From contig CAXQRU010000141.1 of assembly GCA_964226685.1 (NCBI GenBank), positions 1 to 19,640 of the forward strand: a stretch of 19,640 nt of DNA, given 5' to 3'. This document shows positions 1-5,642 of this stretch, in pieces (position 1 is the stretch's first letter; every line of letters begins with the position of its first letter). Below the pieces are notes generated by a model that worked only from the letters and a program-made list of their open reading frames with translations, had not been told where the DNA came from and did no database searches. A program made the position numbers and the translations under genes. Source of the stretch: CAXQRU01 sp964226685. GTDB lineage: Bacteria; Pseudomonadota; Gammaproteobacteria; Pseudomonadales; Cellvibrionaceae.

Positions 1-68
1 TTCAAGCAGAAGACGGCATACGAGATTAACGATCGTGACTGGAGTTCAGACGTGTGCTCTTCCGATCT
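1..68 (+). other. Illumina TruSeq P7 adapter contamination (not genomic)
   Basis: Positions 3-26 match the Illumina P7 flow-cell sequence. Positions 27-34 (TAACGATC) are an 8-base index, and positions 35-68 are the TruSeq read-2 primer ending in CTTCCGATCT. The order P7, index, read-2 primer is exactly that of a library adapter, so true organism sequence starts at base 69. Translating it from 35 gives the familiar artefact peptide beginning MTGVQTCALPI. Recognition is from memory of the adapter sequence and is essentially certain. Confidence 0.99.
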
Positions 69-117
69 ACCAAAGCGAAGCGGCGGTTTTGATGTCGGGT
101 GCCTTTATTTGTTATGG
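69..117 (-). repeat. Partial integron attC recombination site, truncated by the adapter
   Basis: On the minus strand the end of the cassette gene runs into CCATAAC (117-111), an R''-type core, and the gene's TAA stop lies inside it, as is typical of cassettes. A spacer and an L''-like stretch (AAGGCACCCGAC) follow, then a GC-rich segment containing GCCGCTTCGC, which resembles the stem of known attC sites. The site is cut by the adapter at 68, so its L' and R' half is missing. R'' here is the exact complement of GTTATGG at the other end of the cassette (485-479), as expected because a cassette's first bases come from its own attC R' box. The attC call is inference from this half-site logic. 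Confidence 0.65.
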
Positions 118-468
118 GTTGCCCCACTTAATTAAAATGCTGTCGAGCGCCTTGAGAACTTTCTCACGCTTAACACCTTTATTTATGCCCTTGGGCAGCT
201 TCGAGTACCACGGGTGCCAATAATGCTCTAATTCGTGACCTTGCTCCCGAGTAGAAGGATGTACAGACTTAGAAAAGTATTCTTTACACTCTTGTACTTG
301 GCTAATACTCACAAACTGAAAAGTGAAATTACATACCTCTGCAAAGTAAACCCATTTTTTAATCAGATTGTCCCTTGAGGCTTCGACTGGCACACCTCCT
401 TCATTCCGTGTGCTCATGTAGTCAATATGCTTCTTTGGGTCTGCAATTTCTCTCCATACTCTGCTCAT
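112..468 (-). CDS. Integron cassette protein of unknown function
   Basis: This encodes a 118-residue soluble protein with no signal peptide or membrane segment. It is rich in aromatic and charged residues, with a motif around residues 68-92 (HPSTREQGHELEHYWHPWY) that looks like a conserved core. I recognise no catalytic family. Its start lies 16 bases from a probable recombination boundary (G485/A484) and its TAA stop lies within the attC R'' box. It reads away from the integrase remnant. These are the hallmarks of a first-position gene cassette. The ATG at 468 is the only good start and gives the usual short cassette leader. Expression would depend on a promoter in the attI region, because cassettes rarely carry their own. 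I recall similar hypothetical proteins from marine integrons but cannot verify this. Confidence 0.75.
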   Translation of the reverse strand: MSRVWREIADPKKHIDYMSTRNEGGVPVEASRDNLIKKWVYFAEVCNFTFQFVSISQVQECKEYFSKSVHPSTREQGHELEHYWHPWYSKLPKGINKGVKREKVLKALDSILIKWGNP

Positions 469-478
469 GCTCTATGAC

Positions 479-485
479 CCATAAC
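479..485 (-). repeat. attI/cassette recombination junction (GTTATGG core)
   Basis: On the minus strand this reads GTTATGG, a degenerate GTTRRRY core. The crossover would fall between G (485) and T (484). The cassette-derived TTATGG is complementary to the R'' box (CCATAAC, 117-111) of the same cassette, which is the expected signature of an inserted cassette. The core departs from the GTTRRRY consensus at one position, so the call rests mainly on the pairing and the location. Confidence 0.5.
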
Positions 486-514
486 ATTATAATAGTAGGC
501 ATGCTCAATTACAC
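486..514 (-). promoter_or_regulatory. Candidate cassette promoter (Pc)
   Basis: On the minus strand a perfect TATAAT occupies 491-486, immediately before the recombination core and about 18 bases upstream of the cassette ATG. The best hexamer at 17-base spacing is GTGTAA (514-509), a poor match to TTGACA at 3 of 6. Placement is right for an integron Pc promoter driving the first cassette, but the weak -35 keeps this tentative. Confidence 0.35.
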
Positions 515-612
515 GCCGATTAAAAATTAAACTCACTATAACATATTGATTTCAAGCTTGAAATTGCCATGCTTTAATTTTATTAAGAAACAAAATGAGT
601 ATGCCTACTATT
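491..612. repeat. 122-bp imperfect inverted repeat with internal palindrome
   Basis: The left arm at 491-510 and the right arm at 593-612 are reverse complements at 18 of 20 positions, sharing the core ATGCCTACTATT. Near the centre lies a perfect 16-base palindrome (549-564, around AAGCTT). It sits between the probable attI/cassette junction and the integrase start. It has no ORF and no T-run, so it is not a simple terminator. It could be a small non-autonomous insertion, a large cruciform, or an unusual part of the attI region. Confidence 0.6.
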
Positions 613-750
613 TCACAATTCCATGCTCATTATTTACCTTTCATAAATGCTTAACCCACTGATTAGTTTATCTTTTATCATTTTGACTCTAAGAATAATG
701 GGCAACCTTTCGATTAAAACGTGTTGTTTTTCGAATATTATTCTAATGCA

Positions 751-766
751 CTGTATATATACACAT
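751..766 (+). promoter_or_regulatory. LexA (SOS) box upstream of the integrase remnant
   Basis: CTGTATATATACACAT matches the gammaproteobacterial LexA pattern CTGT-N8-ACAG with a single mismatch at the last base, and its interior is the favoured alternating TA run. It lies 20 bases upstream of the integrase GTG start. Many integron integrase genes are known to be repressed by LexA through a box in this position. A role in vivo is inferred, and the gene it would control is broken. Confidence 0.65.
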
Positions 767-786
767 ACCCACAGGGAGATTTAGTT

Positions 787-1042
787 GTGAGTAAAAGTCC
801 ATTTCTTGAGTCCATTCGTTGCAATCTTCAATCTTCGGTTGTGTGGGTACAGCATTAGAACCGAGAAAACCTACCTGTATTGGATTCTTTTTTTATTCGT
901 TTTCATCATCCTAAGAACTAAGAACTTGGGCGCGGCTGAAGTCGGTGAGTTTTTGAATTACCTTGCAAATGCTCGTAAAAGTTATCCAGGCACAGGCACC
1001 CAGCCAGCAGTGCCTGTCCCTGATGATCCTTTTGGTTAAAGA
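787..1042 (+). pseudogene. intI: Integron integrase (IntI) pseudogene: N-terminal fragment with frameshifts
   Basis: The GTG at 787 follows an AGGGAG ribosome binding site (773-778) and starts SKSPFLESIRCN, the classic N-terminus of IntI tyrosine recombinases. The frame is lost at a 7-base tandem duplication (AATCTTC at 823-829 and 830-836). Removing one copy restores LRLCGYSIRTEKTYLYWI. A run of seven T's (888-894) appears to have lost one base, since eight would give FIRFHH. A second 7-base duplication, in CTAAGAACTAAGAAC near 910-924, breaks the frame again before NLGAAEVGEFLNYLANARK. Further small insertions precede a TQ..QCLSLMILLV segment, after which homology stops near 1042. Only the SAM-like core-binding N-domain (about 85 of some 320 residues) remains. 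The catalytic domain with its Arg-His-Arg-Tyr residues is absent. Confidence 0.85.
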
Positions 1043-1057
1043 TAAATCCATTTTTGA

Positions 1058-1201
1058 ACTTTTACGTCACCGTGACGTATATCTACAAACAAGCCAAATA
1101 ATTGCAATAACAATCAATTACTTAAAGACTGCCGCAAGGAGAAAGCAATCAATAGAACGACTCATAATCCCGCTCCTGTACTTTTACGTCACCGTGATGT
1201 A
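1058..1201. repeat. Two copies of a palindromic direct repeat (ACTTTTACGTCACCGTGA)
   Basis: ACTTTTACGTCACCGTGA occurs at 1058-1075 and again at 1180-1197. Copy 1 extends to a perfect palindrome, TACGTCAC-C-GTGACGTA (1063-1079). Copy 2 has one mismatch in the right half. The dyad symmetry looks like an operator for a dimeric regulator, but no gene reads out of this interval. The 3' end of the FadL-type gene lies 7 bases beyond copy 2. These may be operators left from a lost gene or boundary repeats of the decayed region. Confidence 0.6.
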
Positions 1202-1207
1202 CCCCAA

Positions 1208-2530
1208 TCAAAACCAATACTGCAGCTGCACTCCCACAATATCCGCACTCGCATCGTCGTAATTGCCATTGAGCGTTTCCGTAAATGCCCCCGGTGAGGC
1301 GGAGAATAGGTCGATTTCGGTGGCGAGTTCGGCGCCTTTGAATTCCAGGCGGGCGTAGGCGACATCCCAACGCCATTGGCTCGATGGCGTGTAGCTAAAG
1401 CCTAGGGTGTACCAGATGCGGTCGTTATCTGGCACGCGCACGGTGCGCAGTTCTCGGTTGGGTACCGGGCTTTGGTCGTAGGCGATGCCGCCCCGGAAAG
1501 TCCAGCGGTCATTCCAGCGGTAGTCGAGGCCGATGTTGGCCATCCAGACGTTGTGCCATTGCTCTGGGGTGACATCATCGGCATTGCTGGAGCCAGGAAA
1601 ACTAATGCGCAGCTCGTCAAAGCGGCTCCATCGAGTCCAGCGCGCACCTAAACTGAGCGCCCACTCGGGGTTGAGTTGATGCCAATAGCCAACATAGACC
1701 GACTCGGGCAACTCCAGCTCAGATTGCGCATCGATTTTGCCAGCACCGATGGCGGCCGCTTGAGCGGGGCTTGCACCCGCTGGCGCCTGCAGATCGCGCT
1801 CGCCTTTAATGGTGTGCTTAACCGGCGAGCGATAGCTGATACCCAGGCGTTGTGAGACTGTCGGCTGCCAAAGGATGCCAGCATTCCAACCAAAGGACCA
1901 GTCATTGCCCTCTAGCTCCACAAAGCCATCGGCCAGGCTCAGAGGCGCCAAATACACCGCGCGGCTGAGTACCACTTCAGCGTATTGGGCACTAACTCCA
2001 AAACCAACCGAGAGGGATTCACTCGCCTGCCAGGATACGGAGGGATTAATATCCACGGTTTTGAGCGATGACTCAATACCATGGTAGCGCCCCACCCAAC
2101 CTGAGTCATATTCGGTTGCCAAACCAAAGGGCGAGGCTATTCCCACACCGAAGGTGATTGAATCATTATAAGGGTATACGAGATAGGTGTTGGGAATGAC
2201 CGCACTGACGCCACCATCGTCGTCATTGCCTTGGCCTGGAATAGTGGAAAAGCCCACGCCGTTAAACACTCGCTGCGTGGTACCAATGTCTTCGTAGAGG
2301 GATTGACTATTAATGGCGCTCAGACCAAATTGCGCTTGCTCACCAAGCAGGGACATGCCCGCAGGGTTAAAGTGCAAGCTTGAGGCATCGTCATGGTTGA
2401 CTCCGAAGCCGGCAAAGCCGCGCCCCATGCCCACCACGCTGTGTTCAGTGATTTGAAAACCGGCTGATAGAGATGACTCAACGTAAAGTAGCGGCAGTAA
2501 AGCCGACACTAACCATGTTCGCCTAACCAT
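1208..2530 (-). CDS. FadL/OmpP1/TodX-family outer-membrane transport protein
   Basis: This encodes a 440-residue beta-barrel of the FadL family, which carries long-chain fatty acids or other hydrophobic compounds across the outer membrane. Residues 1-22 form a signal peptide ending SLSA. The mature start, GFQITEHSVVGMGRGFAG followed by DDASSLHFNPAGMSLL, is the FadL N-terminal plug pattern (compare the AGFQL start and the NPA motif). The chain ends in aromatic residues (QLQYWF), as expected for barrel assembly by BAM. Length fits the family (420-450). AAAGGAG lies five bases before the ATG. It follows folA in the same direction with a 66-base gap and may be transcribed separately. The substrate cannot be told from sequence. 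Confidence 0.9.
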   Translation of the reverse strand: MVRRTWLVSALLPLLYVESSLSAGFQITEHSVVGMGRGFAGFGVNHDDASSLHFNPAGMSLLGEQAQFGLSAINSQSLYEDIGTTQRVFNGVGFSTIPGQGNDDDGGVSAVIPNTYLVYPYNDSITFGVGIASPFGLATEYDSGWVGRYHGIESSLKTVDINPSVSWQASESLSVGFGVSAQYAEVVLSRAVYLAPLSLADGFVELEGNDWSFGWNAGILWQPTVSQRLGISYRSPVKHTIKGERDLQAPAGASPAQAAAIGAGKIDAQSELELPESVYVGYWHQLNPEWALSLGARWTRWSRFDELRISFPGSSNADDVTPEQWHNVWMANIGLDYRWNDRWTFRGGIAYDQSPVPNRELRTVRVPDNDRIWYTLGFSYTPSSQWRWDVAYARLEFKGAELATEIDLFSASPGAFTETLNGNYDDASADIVGVQLQYWF

Positions 2531-2596
2531 ACTGACTCCTTTATTGTTATGTTTGGAGTCCCTTTAGATTAGCAGCTAAGCGGCCGTTTGGAAACG

Positions 2597-3100
2597 TTAG
2601 ACTCGATCTAGCGTCAAAAAAGTGTACGCAGGCTGAGTGGCCGTGGCTTCATGAAATTCCACCTTAACCTCTTGCCAGCCAGAGCGATCAAACTCAGGGA
2701 AAAAGGCATCACCCTCAACCTGCAAGGCCACTTGGGTCAGATAAAGCCGGTCGACCTGGGCAATCAATGCTTGATAAATGGTCGCGCCGCCCACCACCAT
2801 AATTTCATCAACACCGGACTCTTGAGCCACTTGTTTGGCGATAGCGATGGCTTGTTCAGTGCTTGGCGCGACGACCACACCTTCTGCCTGCCAATCTTGT
2901 TGGCCCGTGACCACAATGGTGGTGCGCCCGGGCAGCGCTTTACCAATAGAGTCGAAGGTTTTGCGGCCCATAATCATGGGCTTGCCCATGGTGGTTTTCT
3001 TAAAAAATTGCAGATCGGCCGGCAAGTGCCAAGGCAGTGTATTGTTAATCCCAATGACTTGGTCATTAGCCATCGCGACGATAATGGATAAACGGCACAT
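2597..3100 (-). CDS. folA: Dihydrofolate reductase
   Basis: This encodes 167 residues, the usual size of a bacterial type I DHFR, which reduces dihydrofolate to tetrahydrofolate with NADPH in the cytosol. Visible landmarks are the IGINNTLPWHLPADL segment with Trp24 and catalytic Asp29, the cofactor-binding MGRKTFDSIG (44-53), and the VVGGATIY glycine pair (residues 104-105). The ATG overlaps the thyA stop by one base (TAATG at 3102-3098), so the two genes are translationally coupled. This pairing makes sense because thymidylate synthase releases the dihydrofolate that this enzyme recycles. No resistance-type substitution could be judged by eye. Confidence 0.98.
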   Translation of the reverse strand: MCRLSIIVAMANDQVIGINNTLPWHLPADLQFFKKTTMGKPMIMGRKTFDSIGKALPGRTTIVVTGQQDWQAEGVVVAPSTEQAIAIAKQVAQESGVDEIMVVGGATIYQALIAQVDRLYLTQVALQVEGDAFFPEFDRSGWQEVKVEFHEATATQPAYTFLTLDRV

Positions 3101-3933
3101 TACACAGCCACCGGCGCTGAAATATGTGGGTGCGGCTCGTAGCCCTCTAACTCAAAATCGTCAAAATGATAATCATAAATCGATTCTGGCTTACGCTTAA
3201 TGTGCAGGGTTGGCAAGGCTTTGGGCGCGCGCGCGCACTGGGTTCGCACTTGTTCCAAATGATTGGAATAAATGTGCGAATCACCAGTGGTGATAATAAT
3301 GTCTCCCACTCCAAGGCCCGCCTGTTGAGCCAACATATGGGTCAACAGGGCCAGGCTCGCTGTGTTGTAGGGCAAGCCTAAAAACGAGTCTGAGCTGCGA
3401 ATATAAAGTTGAGCAGAGAGGCGTTCATTAGCGACATAAAATTGGTACAAGAGGTGACAAGGCGGAAGTGCCATGCGGCCCGCCTCGACATTCGCCTGGG
3501 GGCTTTGGGTTTCATCGGGGAGGTACTCTACATTCCAACCATGAAACAAAATTCGACGACTATTGGGATTGTTCTTCAAGCAATGCATCACGTAGTCAAT
3601 CTGGTTGATGGTCTCGCCGCTTTTGGTGGGCCAGGCTGTCCATTGCTTACCATAGATCGGGCCAAGCTCGCCGCTCTCCGTCGCCCATTCATTCCAGATG
3701 CTGACGCCATTATCATTAAGCCACTGGGTATTGGTATCGCCGTTTAAAAACCACAGCAGTTCATTAACGATACTTTTAAAGTGCAGTTTTTTAGTGGTGA
3801 GCAAGGGAAAACCTTCGGATAAATCGTGGCGAAATTGCCGGCCGAATACCGAGAGTGTCCCGGTACCAGTACGATCGCCCTTTTGGGTACCGTTTTCCAT
3901 AATGTCAGTTAGCAAATCGAGGTATTTTTGCAT
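3100..3933 (-). CDS. thyA: Thymidylate synthase (folate-dependent, ThyA type)
   Basis: This enzyme converts dUMP and methylenetetrahydrofolate to dTMP and dihydrofolate. All signature residues are visible: phosphate-binding Arg21 in GDRTGTGT, the ELLWFL segment, SRRILFHGWN with Arg126/127, catalytic Cys159 in LPPCH, and the dUMP-binding RSSDSFLGLPYN (Asp182, Asn190). The 277 residues are slightly longer than E. coli ThyA (264), the difference lying in internal loops. It begins 5 bases after the lgt stop and overlaps folA at TAATG, so lgt-thyA-folA is one transcription unit, an arrangement also known from other gammaproteobacteria. Confidence 0.98.
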   Translation of the reverse strand: MQKYLDLLTDIMENGTQKGDRTGTGTLSVFGRQFRHDLSEGFPLLTTKKLHFKSIVNELLWFLNGDTNTQWLNDNGVSIWNEWATESGELGPIYGKQWTAWPTKSGETINQIDYVMHCLKNNPNSRRILFHGWNVEYLPDETQSPQANVEAGRMALPPCHLLYQFYVANERLSAQLYIRSSDSFLGLPYNTASLALLTHMLAQQAGLGVGDIIITTGDSHIYSNHLEQVRTQCARAPKALPTLHIKRKPESIYDYHFDDFELEGYEPHPHISAPVAV

Positions 3934-3938
3934 AGTAA

Positions 3939-4757
3939 TTACTTCTTATTTTTAATGGAAACAGGGCTAGTATCGCGATAGTAAGCCCAAACAAAGACCA
4001 GCATCCCCACCAAAATCATTGGGATGCAAAGCTGCTGCCCTCGAGTTAACTCAATCCCTAACCAAAACTGCGGCTCGAGATGCCGATCGGGCTGGCGCAC
4101 ATACTCCACCAGGAAGCGGAAGAAACCGTAGCACACCACAAACAAAGCCGAGGTGGCGAGCGGTGGGCGGCGCTTGGCCGAATACCAGTAAATGATCACA
4201 AACAGAACCAACCCCTCTAGAAAGGCCTGATACAACTGCGATGGATGCCTGGGAAGCTGATCAATGGCCTTAGGAAAGACCATACCCCAAGGCACATCGG
4301 TAACGCGACCATAAAGCTCTTGACCAATAAAGTTACCCATTCGACCCAGCCCCAAACCAATTGGCACCATGGGCGCAGTGAAATCCATCATTTTTGAAAA
4401 GGTGGTGCCGACTTTTTTCGCGTATAACCAAACCGCCACAATCACCCCAATCAAGCCGCCATGAAAAGCCATGCCGCCATCCCAAATTTTAAACAACCAC
4501 ACGGGGCTATTTAGAAACTGCTGGAAGTCGTAAAAGAACACGTAACCCAAACGCCCACCAATGACCACGCCCAGCGCACAATAAACAATCAAATCTTCAA
4601 TTTGGCTTTTATTGATTGGGCTGTGAGCTTGCTTCACTCGGCGCGTTGCCACAAACCAAGCCGCTAAAAACCCCAGCAAGTAGGTGATGCCGTACCAATG
4701 CACCTTGAGGGGCCCGATGGCGATGGCCACGGGGTTGATATCGGGATGAGTTAGCAT
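3939..4757 (-). CDS. lgt: Prolipoprotein diacylglyceryl transferase
   Basis: This 272-residue multi-pass inner-membrane enzyme transfers diacylglycerol from phosphatidylglycerol to the lipobox cysteine of prolipoproteins, the first step of lipoprotein maturation. The family motifs are present: the WDGGMAFHGG segment with His99, and GLGLGRMGNFIGQELYGR with Arg139, Asn142 and Glu147. About seven hydrophobic segments are visible, including residues 20-37 and 100-112 and a C-terminal segment near 240-260. The length is normal. It is the first gene of lgt-thyA-folA. An AGAGG-type ribosome binding site precedes the ATG, and the divergent NRDE gene lies about 100 bases away. Confidence 0.98.
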   Translation of the reverse strand: MLTHPDINPVAIAIGPLKVHWYGITYLLGFLAAWFVATRRVKQAHSPINKSQIEDLIVYCALGVVIGGRLGYVFFYDFQQFLNSPVWLFKIWDGGMAFHGGLIGVIVAVWLYAKKVGTTFSKMMDFTAPMVPIGLGLGRMGNFIGQELYGRVTDVPWGMVFPKAIDQLPRHPSQLYQAFLEGLVLFVIIYWYSAKRRPPLATSALFVVCYGFFRFLVEYVRQPDRHLEPQFWLGIELTRGQQLCIPMILVGMLVFVWAYYRDTSPVSIKNKK

Positions 4758-4856
4758 AATTCGCCTCTTCTACGGGAAGCGGACATGATAAGTGATGAAC
4801 TCATACAGAACAAGCTATGCTATGATCGCGTTCGAATTCTTCAATGCCCCGTAGCT

Positions 4857-5642
4857 ATGTGTTTAATTTTATTTTCTTTTGAGCCCAAAACCGACACACC
4901 ACTGATTTTAGCCGCTAACCGCGATGAATTTTTCGATAGACCAACACGGCCAGCCCAATTTTGGCCAGAGCACCCCCATGTGCTGGCCGGCAAAGATTTA
5001 ACAGCGGGTGGCACCTGGCTTGGCATGACTCGAAGCGGGCGCTTTGCAGCCATTACCAATGTCCGCGAACCCAATGTGGCAGTAGAAAACCCCTTGTCAC
5101 GTGGTTTGCTAACGCTGAATTATTTAACTGGAAACATGGCACCACAGGCTTACCTTGAAAGCATTAGCCCCGAGCAAGAGCGCTACCCTGGTTTTAATTT
5201 GCTGGTTGGAGAATTTACCCAGAAAAACTCAGCACTCTATTACTTCAGCAATCGCAAGGGAGAGATCGAGTCGTTAAGTCCAGGCACTTATGGGTTAAGC
5301 AACCACTTGCTCAACACACCTTGGCCCAAGGTCAAATCGGGCACCTCTCACCTACGACAAATAGCCGACCCGCTCGATCACGGCCAGCTCCGCCAAATCA
5401 TTGAAAACCCAACCCTTGCGGACGATGAAGACCTACCCAAAACAGGCGTCAGTTATGAACGTGAAAAAATGCTTTCGGCCTCGTTTATCATTTCGCCAGA
5501 TTACGGCACCCGCTGCTCAAGCGTGATCACGATCAATGCGGGTGAAGTCGCCTTTAGCGAACAGGGCTACCATCCAAGCCAAAATGGACGGCCCGCACGC
5601 GAAGGCGAACCGAGCTACATTCAATACCCAATGGAAAGCTAA
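4857..5642 (+). CDS. NRDE/TANGO2-family protein
   Basis: The start was set at 4857 rather than the upstream in-frame ATG at 4785, because the resulting MCLILFSF places Cys at position 2, as in TANGO2 and other NRDE proteins, where it is the presumed N-terminal nucleophile of an Ntn-hydrolase-like fold. The name-giving NRDE lies at residues 21-24 and is followed by FFDRPT. Further landmarks are AGGTWLGMTRSGRFAAITNVR and, near the end, YGTRCSSV. The 261 residues are normal. The biochemical role is not settled: human TANGO2 is linked to lipid or heme handling. A TATGAT (4821-4826) could be a -10 box but has no good -35. The stop overlaps the convergent ptsP stop. Confidence 0.9.
   Translation: MCLILFSFEPKTDTPLILAANRDEFFDRPTRPAQFWPEHPHVLAGKDLTAGGTWLGMTRSGRFAAITNVREPNVAVENPLSRGLLTLNYLTGNMAPQAYLESISPEQERYPGFNLLVGEFTQKNSALYYFSNRKGEIESLSPGTYGLSNHLLNTPWPKVKSGTSHLRQIADPLDHGQLRQIIENPTLADDEDLPKTGVSYEREKMLSASFIISPDYGTRCSSVITINAGEVAFSEQGYHPSQNGRPAREGEPSYIQYPMES

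Larger units (their letters stand above)
469..786. other. Gene-free integron platform region (attI side)
   Basis: This A+T-rich stretch between the divergent cassette gene and the integrase remnant holds no credible ORF. It contains the GTTATGG junction (479-485), a TATAAT on the minus strand (486-491), the 122-bp inverted repeat (491-612), and a LexA-like box (751-766) just before the integrase ribosome binding site. I see nothing recognisable at 613-750. The distance from junction to integrase start is about 300 bases. That seems long for an intI-attI arrangement and may reflect insertion of the inverted-repeat element. Confidence 0.55.

Noticed and set aside
35..223. Plus-strand ORF beginning MTGVQTCALPI
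   Set aside because: Its first 11 residues are translated adapter, a known artefact, and the rest is antisense to the cassette gene.
491..612. Inverted repeat considered as a complete attC site of 122 bp
   Set aside because: Neither end carries an RYYYAAC or GTTRRRY core at the proper place, and no second GTTATGG follows on its right side.
963..1262. Plus-strand 99-residue ORF after the integrase fragment
   Set aside because: Its first third is an out-of-frame piece of the integrase remnant and the rest runs through the operator-like repeats into the 3' end of the FadL-type gene. No family resemblance or ribosome binding site.
4785..4856. Upstream in-frame start for the NRDE protein
   Set aside because: It would hide the conserved Met-Cys N-terminus behind 24 unrelated residues.
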